Assembly (NCBI RefSeq): GCF_020921035.1
Contig: NC_063156.1
Coordinates: 1,798,001 to 1,862,000 of the forward strand
DNA: 64,000 nt
Direction of reading: 5' to 3'
Source of the DNA: Rhodamnia argentea
Taxonomy: Eukaryota; Streptophyta; Magnoliopsida; Myrtales; Myrtaceae
Position 1 is the stretch's first letter; every line of letters begins with the position of its first letter. The position numbers and the translations under genes were made by a program. Under the pieces are notes generated by a model. That model worked only from the letters and a program-made list of their open reading frames with translations. It searched no databases and was not told where the DNA came from. Shown piece after piece: positions 46,650 through 58,830 of this stretch.

Positions 46650-48684
46650 AGTTTCTTTAGTTAAGACCGGTCTTTGGTCGTCATAACCACAGGATTACTA
46701 GTCTATTCCCTGTTCAACGCCACTAGCCGAGGACCGTCCAATGGCTGACCGTTTCCTTGAACACCATTTTGAAAAATATTAAAATGTCCGGGAAACACTC
46801 GATCCAACTCGCGAGATTAATTCACAAATTAAAGTAATAAACCGGAAGTTCGAATGAGCGGGACGCCCATAGTAAATGACTTGATAGTTGATACGATAAT
46901 TCGACTCGCTACCTTATGAATTACTCTTCATGGATATGAATTATATATTTTTTCGGACTCACGCGGGAGAGAGTTACTGTGAAGATGATGGTGACGACGT
47001 GTGAAATGTATGCACGATTTTGAAAGGCGGTCAAAGATCGGAGCTTTTGGTGATGGAAGATGGAAAAAGAAAGAGAGAGAGAGAGAGAGCGAGAGAGAGA
47101 TGGTGATGACCAAAGAATCTTCAAACATCGTTCCGCGTCGTTGGCACCACCGTTGCTCCCAACTTCCAAGCAAAGCTAGGGTTTCCCCCACATCCATAAA
47201 AGCATAAAGAAATAAAAAAAAATTGGACAAATTATTAATAAATAAATGCTTGAGAGAGAGAGAGAGAGAGAGAGAGAGTGTTAAAGAAATGGCGATGACG
47301 TCATGTTGAAGCTAGCTTGGAACCTCTGATTACGTTGACAGTGACAGATCACTTCCGAAGGCAAATGGTAGAACGACGCGGCGTTTTGCTTTGGGGCACC
47401 ATGCGGGGCCCCCAAAAAATTAATTTGTGGAAAGAGAGATTAAATTTCAAACCACGGATTTAACTTGGGTTTTAGCGAATCTTAATTTATCTCATTTTGT
47501 CCCTTTAAAAAGGTTTCTTGTTTTGGGGTTTCGAATTTCGATGCTTTTATTAAACCGGAAAACCCTTCATGTCGTGCTAACGTGGTATGAAAAATTGAAT
47601 ATCCAATATTAAAGTCTAAATGCGTAATTAGTTAAAATGGTATAATCTCACTAATAAAGATTCACAAGACACCTCCAATGCAATAAACACTTTCTAACTC
47701 GACCGGCTTACGCCAACGTCCATCGAATTAACATCCGGTGAATTTTGCCTTTTAATTAATTCCAGTCCACCGATTAAATATAACGCATCATCGAAAAAGT
47801 TAGTGTTTTGAACATCTGAAACGTGACCCACATCAAAATTTACATTTGCGATATTAAATACAATCGCATTCCAATAGACGAAATTAACTTAGATAAGTGT
47901 TCATCTGGGTGCTCACAAGAAAGGCAAAATTCTCACAAATTGCTCTTGTTAAGCAATTGTTCGAATTCAATGAAAAGATTTTAGATGATAGTTTCTCTTG
48001 GTATAATCCCATTGGTCCGCCAGGAGAGGGAAACCGACCGAGCAGGCGCTTCTGCTTTAGGCAACAGCACCCTAAGTGTGAACGCCTTAAATTATTCGAA
48101 AAGCAAATAATTAAGGAAGTCATTAAAGAACTAAGTACTGGTTTAGAATACGCTAAACGTGTCCGGGGAAATCCAATCTCGGGCCGCTGAAACATGGGGA
48201 GACGGAGTTGAAAATCGGACTCGTTCTATTGATTTGCCTTTTGTAATCGCGATTAGGGTTTCGCTTAGCGAATTCCGATGCCAGATCCGGATAATTTGTG
48301 GGTCGCTCGCATGCATGCACAGACAACGTTGTAATAATTTAAAGAAGCTTCCCTTGACAGTATTCGAATTTCTTCTTTGTCGGCTCAGGACTGCAATTAT
48401 TGTGCAATTTTCCGTATTCTCGTGCATGTACTGCAGTTGGCATGATCGTAAATATAAGCATCAATTCTTTAAGAGCGATTAACAAGAATTGTTTGTACTG
48501 TGCGAGTGTGAACAGACATAATCGTCTCTCCTACTTGCCCGTCAAGCAAGGTTGACCTAATTAGAGTGTCTGGAATTCAATTTCTACTCAGATTCTGTTA
48601 AGTTCGCATCAAATTATTGAACGATTAGAGTATGTAATTAGAGGATCTTGTATTTAACATTTCGACGGAAATACTATCCAAAGA
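46650..48684. other. Intergenic with two (GA)n runs
   Basis: (GA)n-type runs lie at about 47068-47100 and 47250-47278. A GTG-started open frame at 47897-48190 (97 codons) has a balanced composition but no ATG, no recognised motif and no splice-consistent neighbours; it may be a remnant of a coding sequence. Otherwise AT-rich spacer. Confidence 0.45.
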
Positions 48685-49445
48685 ATCTTAAACCTGTAAA
48701 ACTTTTGCCAATTCAATCATAAACTTTTTAATTTTGCCAATTGAGTCCTAAATATTTTCATGTATTACCAATTGAGTCTATCCGGCTTGTTTTAGCTGGA
48801 AATCGTTGACGTGGATGTTGACCGTATTACGTGGCACGACCGACGCCGACGTTGATAATTTTTAATAATATTTTCATATGTTTTTTCAAAATTTTTATTT
48901 TGTTTTATTTTTCTTTTTTCCTTTATTTTTTTTTCTTTGTTTGTATTTTTTGGAAATGACCGACGATGGTCGCCGATCCCTCGTCGGCCACTAGGCAAGA
49001 GTCACCAAGCCCTTGCCAGCTGCATACGAGGGTTGGCTTGTCGGCCACGATGGCTTTGCCTAAAATTGGTCCGGCGGAGGTCGAGCAAGGGCACCGCGGC
49101 CCTCGCTAACACTCGACGAGAGTCGGACGACCCTAGTCCGGTGGTAGGCAAGGGACACGCAACCCTCGCCGGCTACTTCTAGAAAAAAAAAATGAAGAAA
49201 AGAAAAGGAAATAAAAAGAAAAGGATAAGAGAAATTAAAAAAATATTAAATAAAATTAAAATAGTATTAAAATTATTCCCATCCCCACCGTGCCACATAG
49301 AACTTCAAACGTTAACATCAGCGATTTCCGATAAAAAATGACCGGATAGACTCAATTGACCAAACGTGAAATAATTTAAGACTCAATTGATAAAATTAAA
49401 GAGGTTTAGGATTGAATTGGCAAAAGTGCAATAAATTTAAGAATT
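48685..49445. mobile_element. Fold-back element with GC-rich core
   Basis: The left arm (CTTTTGCCAATTCAATCATA, AACTTTTTAATTTTGCCAAT, GTATTACCAATTGAGTCTAT, CCGG) is answered on the right by the inverse (CCGGATAGACTCAATTGACC, AATTGATAAAATTAAAGAGG, GGATTGAATTGGCAAAAGTG), arms of about 150-170 bp at roughly 75-80% identity. Inside are a pyrimidine tract, a GC island (48955-49180, CTCGTCGGCCAC, CCCTCGCCGGC) and a purine tract. It has no coding capacity and is the same family as 3573, 51545 and 53660. Confidence 0.75.
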
Positions 49446-49679
49446 TTCAAACAATTTTATCCCTTTACAATTTGCAAATGCTCTGGTCGGACACAATCCT
49501 CGAAAGGAGTTGTATCTTGATGTTCACAACATGTACTTGTGGACAATTCGTTTACAATTTGCAAATTTTTTCACCTCGAAAATCGTTTGAACCCCCATTC
49601 TGTCCCCACATCATTAGAATCTAAAAAATTGGAAGAATGGTTGTGCATCTCTATCGATATTAATTCGAAAACTATCCTG

Positions 49680-50740
49680 CGTCTTAATCACTTAGGAGAA
49701 TAAGTCAACAGAAGATATTTTCCTAGTGAACGAAAGATATTTTTCTATTAAAACTTAAATTCAGAAAAATAATTTTCTCTTTAAAAAATCCAAAATCATT
49801 TTTCAAAATATGATTAAATATTGGCACTTAGACCAGAAATCTATGCTTGAGCACATAAAGCCTAATGCCCGTTCCCAAGCCCTTAGTGGTGGGGCCAAGA
49901 CTAGAGGTCAAGGTCGGGTACTCGAAGCCTAGGCCTGGGACCCTAGCTTGGACCCATCTAGGTTGTGCTTGTACCCTGAGCGTCGTGCTTGGGACACCGA
50001 TGTTAGTGCCCGTGCTTGGGTCCATCAAGGCCGGGCCCCAGACCCCTAATGCCTCTGTCTAGGGCCATCGAGGCTGAGCTGGGGTCTATCGGGGCCATGC
50101 CAACGACCCTAGCGCCCTGGTCCAAATCCATTGAGGCCATGCTGAGGACAATTGCATCCATGCCCAAGTCCCTAGTGCATGGGTCCATGTCCATCGAGGC
50201 CATCCCTAAGACATCGACAACCATGCCCGTGTTCTAACCGGGTTGCCAAGGATCCCAGATCACGTGCTAAGGACCCAGGATAATCTTTCATGGACCTTGG
50301 CACGACCTCGATGGACTTGGATGAGAGCACACGCAATAGAGTCCCCGGCCCGACCTCGATTGACCTAAGCCGGGGCAGTGGGGTCCAGGGCTTAGCTTTG
50401 ATGGGCCCAAGCCTGGATTTGGCCTCCGTAGACTCGGATCGAGGCGCCGGGGAACCGGGCACGGGCACCGAGTTCTCGGCATTGGTTTTTATGGACCCAA
50501 GGTCGGTGCCCGTGCTCGCACCTGCGAGTCGGGGATCTAGGCTCGAGACCCCGGTGTCCATGTCGGGTTCCTCAACTACCTACGCGCAAGAAAACTAGCG
50601 CCCAAATAATGTATGCATATTCAGAAAAATCAAATGAAATTTTCGTTATCGAATGATGAGAAATGTTTTTCAGCAGCCAAACACCGAAAAATATTACTCC
50701 TTTCCTAGAAAATGACTTTTCCGAATAACATTTTCTAAGA
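49680..50740. mobile_element. Element with an inverted GC-rich minisatellite core
   Basis: AT-rich flanks with AGAAAAATAATTTTCTC-type and AAAATGACTTTTCC-type words enclose about 720 bp (49866-50590) of degenerate GC-rich repeats. In the left half GGGTCCATCGAGGCC-like units run forward at a spacing of roughly 42-63 bp; in the right half the reverse form (GACCTCGATGGAC, TTTGATGGGCCC) runs, so the whole core is a large imperfect inverted repeat centred near 50235. Long open frames on both strands are by-products of the repeats. Confidence 0.55.
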
Positions 50741-51544
50741 AATGTCACGTGCTTCGCGAGATAAGCGGAGCATATATCCTACACTTTGTACCTTTGCTTA
50801 GTCTCAAAGTCCGCGACAAGAAAAGAGAGACGAGAGATGTGCGGTGAAGTTGGACCGGTTCAATGCCAATCATTGTCAAAGGACACAACAAAAAAGGCAG
50901 GAGAGAAAAATCTGCAGGGATGGGGGAAGCGATTTCATGGGTGGTCCGAGAGAAGCTTCGGATGCAGACGAACCGAGGGAAACGCGAGCGATTGATAAGC
51001 CGCAATGTTGATGGGGCGCCCCTCCCAGACGCTGATCCGAAGACCGAGTCGACGGGTTGATGTTGAATTTGCGCGTTGGAATTCAGAAAACCGGGCTCCC
51101 CCCCCGACCATCTTCTAGCGTACTTGACAGCTCGGGTCAACGGGGTCGTTCAAAATTTGGTACTTTTTGGGGTGGGAATTGAGACGATGGAGAGGGAAAG
51201 TTTCTTCTCGAATTTGGTTTTGATTGGAGCCGGCAATTCACGTCGGATATTTTGGGTGGCTGTGTGTTATGATCGACAAGCTTGATATAAGATTTACGGC
51301 CAAAAAAAAGAAAAAATTCAAATTGTGCGGGCCGATTGCTGTTTGCTACTCTACTATTTCATCTGGTGTTTGAGAACACCATTAGATAACCAAACTAAAG
51401 ATTAGGATTAATCAAAATTTAGGCATAAGCTGATTGTCTAAGACATAGGAGCTTTTCTTTGCTACAACGGAAAACGATATTAGCAGCCGGTTCCTTCTGG
51501 GTTTTTGCATAAAGCTTTTAGGAGTGTTTTTGAAGTAGAAAAAG
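50741..51544. other. Intergenic, no gene seen
   Basis: Mixed composition, with frames up to about 130 codons (50745-51140, minus) that have no recognisable family or splice context. Nothing else is seen. Confidence 0.4.
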
Positions 51545-52515
51545 TCTTAAACCTATTAGATTGGTACCAATTCGGTTATAAACCTTTCAATGTAATCAAT
51601 TTAGTCCTAAACCTTTAAATAGGATCGATTTAGTATTAACCCTTTTGATGATTTGTCAATGTAGTCCATCCAGTCAATTTTGATAAAAAAAAATGATGAT
51701 ATAAATGCCGATCGTCCTACGTGGTATGATTTGTCTTGACCTAGATAATTTTGTAAATAATTTTGTTACTTTTTTTATATTTTTCCTTTTTCCTTTTCTT
51801 TTCTTCAATTTTTTCCCAACCATGGGCTAGTGAGGTCGCTAGCTGACCACAAGCAAGGGCTACCGACCCTCGCTTGGTTTGGGTGAGGGCAATGCGGCTT
51901 CGCCTAGTCTAGGCGAGGACCACAAAGCCATCGCTCGTGGCCGGTGAGGGGTTGGCCCTAGCCTGGATCTAGACGATGGGTACATCGGCGACAAGTTGGT
52001 TCAAAGATACTACACGAAGCATAGGTTGACAATGCATGAGTCGAAGCTTTGATGATTCACCCCGGACATGAGACGCTACTATACAACCCTACCCGGATGT
52101 AGCCATCCGAAGATGATGTGGAGTCTACGTTCTCCACCATCACCCTTGTAAGTTAAGCGAAAATATTTTTCTTCCCTTCATCCAAGGAATACCTCTAAAT
52201 TTTACGTCCCGGAGTTCGGACGATGCGGTTTAAGGACTTTACTTAGGTCCGCCTCATTTATGATAGGTGAAGTTAGAAAGAAAAGAAATTAAACAATTCA
52301 GGAAATTAATATTTAAAAATTCAAAAGAAATACTAAGTCTATAACATTCGTTCACGTTAGCATCAACTATGCCATATAGGACGGCCGCATCCATGTTAGC
52401 CATTTCCAGTCAAAATTAACTGGATGGATTACATTGGCAAATTTAGGTTTTAAGACTAAATTGGTCAAATTCACAAGTTTTATGATTGAATTGGTATCAA
52501 TGTGATAAGTTTTAA
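51545..52515. mobile_element. Fold-back element with GC-rich core
   Basis: The left arm ACCTATTAGATTGGTACCAA, TTCGGTTATAAACC, GTCAATGTAGTCCATCCAGT is answered by the inverse arm ACTGGATGGATTACATTGGC, AAGACTAAATTGGTCAAATT, TATGATTGAATTGGTATCAA. The core holds CACGTAGGAC-type flanks, a pyrimidine tract, a GC island (51820-51990) and extra sequence to 52300. It is the same family as 48685-49445. Confidence 0.7.
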
Positions 52516-53274
52516 TAAGAAAATGCTCTGTTTCGGCTCATCGCTCTAAGGGAGTGCTGAACCCAAAAACGCGCCTCTTCACAGATCATCTCTCCCTGCT
52601 CAACTTAACAGACTTCAAGCTTGGGCAGCACAGACCCGGTGGCCCAAACCCGAACCCGAACCCATGACTCGCTGGCCCAATTGGAGGATCAATGAGCCTA
52701 GATAAGCGATGAGTCTCACTTGAATAAGAAGAACTACATTCTTTATTCATATCAAATAAAACAAATTCTAACTAAGAAGCTAACTGAATACAATTCACCT
52801 CGCAATGTCAATTGGAGCTGGCCTTCACAATCAAAATTTAGGAGAAAACACGAGCGGCGAAGGCAATGTCGAAGTGCCATCGTCGTCCCGAACCGAAAAA
52901 AAAAAACTGCATCGGATTTGTTCATGGGCAATAATCAGGAGTCGAACGACGTCCATCCACACCGGCACATATATCGACCCATGACTAGTAATTGACCCGG
53001 TACCTGTTGGGCCGAGTCCATGCTAGTATTTCCGATGACAATAGATGGAGTTGTCCCCGGCACTCGCTAATTCATAGAGATGAAGCCCACCAATCGCGCA
53101 AGAAATCAGAGTTCTGTTTTCTTTTCTACAAAGGCCAATGTGGCCTTTGCAGCCATGAAAAAGTTGGAACACCAAAATCTGTGAATCTCGAGCTGTAGCC
53201 TGTAACTCCCGCCCCTGTACTTTCGGCTTGGAACCATATGGCGAATGAACATGAATCTGAGAGGGCAATTAACG
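52516..53274. other. Spacer and 3' side of the R3-MYB gene
   Basis: A small CCCGAACCCGAACCCA repeat lies near 52650. No gene is seen; the part nearest 53274 is probably the 3' UTR of the MYB gene. Confidence 0.4.
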
Positions 53275-54904
53275 TCAATCACTTGATAAACGTCGCGGTT
53301 TCGCTTTCTTGGGCTCTCTTCTTCTCTCGGTGAATCCCTCACGGTGTTTCATGATCCAAAACCTTTCAATTTCGGCGGCGCTCCGTCCCGGGATCCGCCC
53401 GGCTATCAAGTCCCACCTGCAGAAAAGAGCCCGTCGTTGAAGCCGTCGTGTTCTGAGATAACCAAGTCTCAAAAATTGGTTCGCCGACTGATAATTTTGA
53501 CGTACCAAATTGGTACGCTGCTGTGTAGCATGTGCGCATGCCTATATTCTGCGGAATGTCTTTTAACAGAAGCACATGCATGTCGGTAGCAAAGAAAGAC
53601 AAAAGTTTTGAAATGTGTATGGATATAGGGAAGACACATTTTTATGATTATAATATGGAGAAGAAATTGTCTAATCAATCATAAACCTACTGCAATGGTG
53701 CCGAGCCAGTTCTAAACTCTGCAATTTTGTCAATTCAATCCTCAATCCTTATCAAAATTTCAATATTGTGCTTCTGGTCTCGCAGATTGCTGACGTGACG
53801 ATGCGCCACCGAGGATAGACGGCTATGTCGGGACCGTCACGTCATCGATTTATCATGGGAATTGACCAAGCACCACACTGAAATTTGAAAAGTTTGAGAC
53901 TGAATTGACATCCTTACGGTAGATTTCGAACCCTAAAATGAAAGAGATCTACATTCAATTTAATCAGGTAAGATTTCTTTTCAATTTGTTGACAAATTAT
54001 CTCGACATATATGGGACCAGTGGACAATTACTTTGATCATTTAAGCTACGTCTTATCCATTTTTGAATACCATATGGCCATAGCACGGCATCTTCACCCA
54101 AAAAAAAAAAAATGGCATCTTTTAATGAGATTTTCAAATAAAATCATGACATCTAATTTTAGATCGAATGGCCTTGTCGATGGATTTCTTTATAATAGAG
54201 ATATTCACCAGATAAAGCGCTAATATCGTCAATGAAAATATATTTTTTTATTTGGTTATTTGAAATAGCAAAATCAATCAAAACAGTGAATCCCGCATGT
54301 AATTGCAATCCACTCGAGAGGACAAAAACGTGAGGCGTAAATCGTCCGACACGCTCGACACGACATCTAGTGGACGAGAGACGCCAGGAGGCAAAAAAGT
54401 GATCAGCAGTCGAGTCTGTCTAATTGGACACCCATCGGAAAGTGGATGGCGGTCCACGCGATAACGAGTCCGCTCCCGTCGAGCCTCTCCGGCTGCACTA
54501 TCCTTAGGTGTTCTAATTTCTTCCCACTAACCACGGCTCGGCCCAGCCTGGCCCGGCCTAACCTTTGGCTCCGACATCACTTGTCTATCGCTCCTAATCT
54601 CTAAGGCAACGTGGAAGAATTCATCTTTGTCTTATGAAAATTTGCAAAGAATTCGATGCTCACTTGTCGCCGACGAGTCTGTGCATTCTGTGAATGAGGT
54701 CCTCCTCTTGCTCGGTCATGTCTATGTGCTCCCACTCGATACTACTAACCTCTGCTGAACAAACAAGAGAAAGAGACAATCTTTTAGCCAAGGAGAAGCA
54801 GCACATGCATGTTGCGAATAGAGGGAACGCGAGATCGAACCTTCTGAACTGGAAGGTCCGGCGATTCTGGCTTGTCTCCGACGGCTCTTTCCCGGAGCTT
54901 CCAT
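53275..54904 (-). CDS. R3-MYB repressor of the CPC/TRY/ETC type
   Basis: Single-repeat MYBs of this type move between epidermal cells and compete with R2R3-MYBs for bHLH partners, suppressing trichome fate or promoting root hairs. Exons on the minus strand are 54904-54841 (21 codons plus one base), 54751-54664 and 53416-53275; the joins give SSSE|EVSSIEW and VGDK|WDLIAG, 97 aa, normal size. The single R3 repeat carries the bHLH contact pattern [DE]Lx2[RK]x3Lx6Lx3R exactly (DLIHRMHRLVGDKWDLIAGR). The conserved MTEQEEDLI and IERFWIMKHREGF are present. There is no activation domain. The basic tail ERRREPKKAKPRR resembles ETC/CPC. Both introns sit where CPC-family introns sit. Which Arabidopsis member it matches best cannot be decided. 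Intron 2 (1.2 kb) holds a MITE and a micro-insertion. Confidence 0.95.
53660..53945. mobile_element. MITE in intron 2 of the R3-MYB gene
   Basis: About 285 bp. The left arm (ATCATAAACCTACTGCAATG, TCAATTCAATCCTCAATCC) and the inverse right arm (GAGACTGAATTGACATCCTT, ACGGTAGATTTCGAACCC) belong to the same end family as 3573-3904. The core contains GCTGACGTGACGATGCGCCA and CACGTCATCG but no coding sequence. Confidence 0.6.
54087..54121 (+). mobile_element. Micro-insertion with A-tail in R3-MYB intron 2
   Basis: The direct repeat GGCATCTT (54087-54094 and 54114-54121) flanks CACCC followed by about 12 A. Confidence 0.45.
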
Positions 54905-54963
54905 AGGGGATTGCCCGAAAAAGAAAGGAGGAGGAAGAAGAAGAAGAAGGAGATGAGAATGGG

Positions 54964-55049
54964 AGAGAGAGAGAGAGAGAGAGTGAGTAGGATGTGAGTT
55001 TGAATGTTGGGATATGGACATTTAGTAGTAGAATGAGACTTACTAGATG

Positions 55050-55108
<59 letters not shown>

Positions 55109-55247
55109 GTTGGTAATACACAAGCGCCACAAAAACCATCCCACTCAGTGCTATACTTCCCAACCAACCATGAGAAGCTTTTGGCCTTATTGCCTCAGTT
55201 GACTTGTAGGATTTTGTAGACTTGTAGTTGACAATCCAAACCCAATC

Positions 55248-55287
<40 letters not shown>
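54964..55287 (+). repeat. Three (GA)n blocks upstream of the R3-MYB gene
   Basis: (GA)n runs at 54964-54983, 55053-55105 (over 25 units) and 55249-55287. On the sense strand of the gene they are CT tracts in the 5' leader or core promoter, a frequent plant promoter feature (Y-patch or GAGA-type). Confidence 0.85.
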
Positions 55288-55291
<4 letters not shown>

Positions 55292-56650
55292 TCCAATTGG
55301 AAATCTACTTAAATTTGGAGTTCTCTTTTTAATTTGAGCTAATTTACTCTGCATGGTCCTAAGCTGATGTTGGTGTAATTTTCAGGATGAAATCATTTTT
55401 TGTCATCTCCTTGTACATCTGCATGATTCTCGACTTTCATACAAGCTAGAGGGACGTTTATGGCGGATCTTACGCCACTCGCAATCTCATATTCAGCCTC
55501 ATAATTATGCACATATAGAATCAAGCACTACATGGAAGGGGAACGAGAGAAACTTGGGTCCTTCGAGGTCTGGTGCTGCTTTCGCCCAATGACTGAAGTT
55601 GGGCAGATTAATCTTCAGTCGGGTTCCTTTCATCGTGTTTTTGGGAAGCTTTCAAGCATCTTTTCTCGCCTGGAGTTCCTCTTTTCGACTCTTCAATTTG
55701 GGTCGCGGTCGTTTCTCGACTCTTAGTAGATTTCAACATGTACATTAGAATGCTATTAGTTTCATTGAACAAAGAGCAAGCCTGAGCGTTCTTAATTAAA
55801 TATGTGATGAGACTTGAAATGTTTCTTTCCCTAAAGTACAATGTGTTCTTGTCATGTTAGATTCAAACGAAGCATGTGGCCACCCAATGTTGGGACAGAA
55901 GAGAAGCCAAAGAAAAAGCAAACACAACAAAACTTTCAAATGAACCAACCCCCATCATCTCCCTCTCCTCTAATCTTCCCTCCCTTTATCAAGCCAGCTT
56001 TCAAGATAAGGAATCACAAAAAACCAATCATTAGACATTGTTTTTCCGGTTGTTCATCACTTGATATTCATAAAAAAAAAGGGAGATCATGATGAGCCAA
56101 AAAGCTGGTGCTTGCTGAATCTCCAGGAATGATAGGTGGCTACAATGACGAGACAAGAAGGGATATCGTTAAAAAAACATGGAAAGGAGATAATCTTGAT
56201 ATGAGAAAACTTTTGTAAGTTTCCTGGTTGTCTGGATGCAGTTCAACTAACAGTCTAGTTATTCACCTGAATAGTTTCAAACTAGGGTTTCAAAATCTTT
56301 TTTATCTTCGCAAGTCTTCTCGTTTAGTCGGCTTGGACCTTGGATTTTACCCTCCACTGCATATGGAAAGCACTTTCTGCAACTTTTTATATGTATGGTC
56401 ATTCACACATGTGTTCTTTGCTGCTGCTGCAACAATCAGCCACTATCACGAACATACGAGCCAGCTTTTGGAGAGCCATCGCATGATTTTAAAAAAAAGC
56501 TGCAGATGAGAAACTTTTGTCTTGTTTCTTCTTCTAAACCAATTCCTTGTCCATCCATTTTACTTCTAATGTGACTTGCACAGATCGAAATGATACTTGT
56601 GATGTTATTTTTTGCGCATTTGAAACTTTGTAAATGTCATCTAGGACGTG
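55288..56650. other. Intergenic, no gene seen
   Basis: AT-rich spacer. The frame at 56228-56509 (93 codons) has no family signature. No repeats of note. Confidence 0.4.
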
Positions 56651-56699
56651 CTTTTAGCACATAATTTTTTTTTTTGGTCCAAACTTTTAGCACATAATT
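56651..56699 (-). mobile_element. Micro-insertion with A-tail and perfect 16-bp duplication
   Basis: CTTTTAGCACATAATT occurs at 56651-56666 and 56684-56699, identical at all 16 positions. Between them are 17 nt, which on the minus strand read TTTGGACC plus nine A. This is one of the two cleanest members of the set. Confidence 0.7.
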
Positions 56700-56706
56700 A
56701 TTTCTT

Positions 56707-56872
56707 TTTGAGATTATCAAAACTAGTAAGAACGCATATTAGCATATCTTAAAAACAGCAAAAAAAACGTATTTACAGAAAACTACCTACTTCAAAAAGA
56801 AATATTTATACGTTTTTTTGCTGTTTTTAAGATATGCTAATATGCGTTCTTACTAGTTTTGATAATCTCAAA
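56707..56872. repeat. Near-perfect long hairpin
   Basis: The left arm 56707-56771 and right arm 56809-56872 are reverse complements apart from one A in a homopolymer run; the loop is 37 nt. The arms begin TTTGAGATTATCAAAACTAG and contain GCATATTAGCATATC. If transcribed this would form a long double-stranded RNA stem of about 64 bp. Confidence 0.9.
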
Positions 56873-57361
56873 TCGGTTTTCTAAATACTTGTTTAAGAGA
56901 AGCTAACTTAAAAAAGAAAAGGGGAAAAGGAAGGTTGCTCGTCTCTGATTCCATAATTGTGGTCCCGATATTTTGAATTTACATTTCAATTTTCTTCCTA
57001 ACGAGTTGTCAATTTGATGCGACGAAACCTCTTATGTAGGGCTCTGGTACCGATCGATGCGGTCGAAGAAGCAAAAGACACCAAAACAAATAAGTACGAA
57101 GGCATAAATCGAGATGAATTGAAGTTGAAACAGAAAAAAGACGTTGTACGAAATCAATAACATTTATTGAATGAGGAACAACTAATGATTCTAAGAGAGT
57201 TGGAAACATGGTGATCCTAAGGTCACAAAGGTTACACAAAACCCATGATCTAGCACAGCAACATCTTGTCTCAATTATTAAAACGGCACATGATTGTCTA
57301 TTAACCCAATAAAGTAATAAGGGGCTTAATAAAAACGAAAACATTAAAGTCACTAAAGGCC
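56873..57361. other. Intergenic, no gene seen
   Basis: AT-rich spacer between the hairpin and the next element. A minus frame at 57009-57371 has no recognisable features. Confidence 0.4.
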
Positions 57362-58080
57362 AGTGTGGCAACTATTTCGATACAAAAAAGTAATTCTGAT
57401 TAGAATCGTATTTTTCGATTCTGTTCCTTCTATGATTTTTAGAGAATCAGAAGGCATTTGCTAACTATACAAAATTTCTATTTTCGAACATAAAGACATC
57501 TAGTAAGTGCACAAAATTTTTATTCCCGAGAATAACCAGGTGGCGAGGATTCTTTTTTTTTTCATATTTTTTTAAATCTTTTTAAAATGTTTTTAAAAAA
57601 ATTAAATTTTTAAAATTTTTATTTTTAAAAATTTACATTTTTAATTTTTTCCCATTTTTTAATCTTTTTTTGCATTTTTTTTAATTTTTAATATTTTTAA
57701 TTTCCTCTTTTTAAAAATTTTTAACTTTTTTTGTTAAATTTTAAAGCTTATTTTTAAATTTAAATTTCAAAAAATGTATTTAAAAAAATTAGTTATCGAT
57801 AAATTTTCAAATCTAATTTAATTTTTTAAAGTTCGGAAGTTCACATGGAAGCCTATGTGGACTTATAATCTTTTTAAAAGAGCTGAGATTTTTATCCTTT
57901 TTTATGATTTTCAAAAGCAATTCTTTTTTTTAAATCATTTTTTTATTTTTATTTTTGCTATAAAACTGTTTCCGGCAACATAATCATAATCATAATCATT
58001 TGCCTTACCAAACACGTTTCTTATCCTTTTTTATTCCAAAAAATATAATCGTAGAATCGGAATCGTTGCCCAACGGACTC
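57362..58080. mobile_element. MITE-like element, AT-rich core
   Basis: The left end GTGTGGCAACTATTTCGATA and the reverse complement of the right end GTTGGGCAACGATTCCGATT are similar over the first 20 bp. Subterminal AGAATCG and GATTCT words recur at both ends. The core is extremely T/A-rich (57540-57960) and non-coding. The ends recall hAT-type miniature elements; the duplication was not identified. Confidence 0.5.
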
Positions 58081-58765
58081 TAAAAATTGAATTATGCTCT
58101 CGCGTCATCGATCGCGCCTAATCTAGAACGAGAATAAAAAAGAAACATGTGCTAGGCCATGGAAATAATAGCAGCATCAATTAGGTCGAACAAGATGGTT
58201 CAACGTCTTAACATTGATTGATAGGCTTATAAGATTATAAAAAGAATCAAGACTTTGAAAAGGTGGGTGTCATTTTTTTTTTCTTTTTCTTCATGAGAAC
58301 GACACGGTCAAATCGTCGTTTTTTCTTTTTTGGGTGGGGGGGAGAAAACGATGGTTTTTGCTGGGATTGGAATTGAAGAACTTTGGACGCATCCACGAAG
58401 CTTCGGCGGGTCATTGGCTTCAATTAATACTCGCAATCCGGGAGGGGCCATCACGATCTGATCGAGCCGAAGCATATATTTTGATTTAGATTTCATTTAT
58501 TTCACGAGAAATAATTGATTTAATTTTTTTTTTGAAGAAATGACCGCTTCTATCTCTTAAAATAATATGTTAATGTAAAGTTCTCTCATTATCGATAATA
58601 ATTTTATGTCCAAATATTTTCGAGAGAGATAAAAATATTTTTCATTCATTCACTTTATGATCAAAGTTTCTTTGTTTGAATATATATATATGTATGTATG
58701 TATGTATATGTGAAATCAACCTAACATAAAGATGAGGAAAAAAAGTTTTTTTTTTTTGCTCAACA
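58081..58765. other. Intergenic, no gene seen
   Basis: AT-rich, with a short ATGT/AT microsatellite at 58680-58710 and a T-run at 58746-58758. Confidence 0.4.
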
Positions 58766-58813
58766 AATGGCAACAAGTTTTTTTTTTTTTGGTCCAATAA
58801 ATGACAACAAGTT
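58766..58813 (-). mobile_element. Micro-insertion with A-tail
   Basis: AAATGGCAACAAGTT (58766-58780) and AAATGACAACAAGTT (58799-58813) match at 14 of 15 positions and flank an insert that on the minus strand reads TTATTGGACC plus about ten A; part of this overlaps the extended duplication. Confidence 0.55.
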
Positions 58814-58830
58814 AGGAAGCATAAATTTAA

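Noticed and set aside
47897-48190. 97-codon open frame with a protein-like composition
   Set aside because: Opens with GTG, has no ATG, no motif I recognise, and no exon partners; at best a remnant.
49828-50598. Five overlapping frames of 65-130 codons on both strands
   Set aside because: All come from the inverted GC-rich minisatellite and have no start context or family.
54660-55167. Long Ser-Leu-rich frames upstream of the R3-MYB
   Set aside because: Products of (GA)n microsatellites; real exons are 54841-54904 and 54664-54751.
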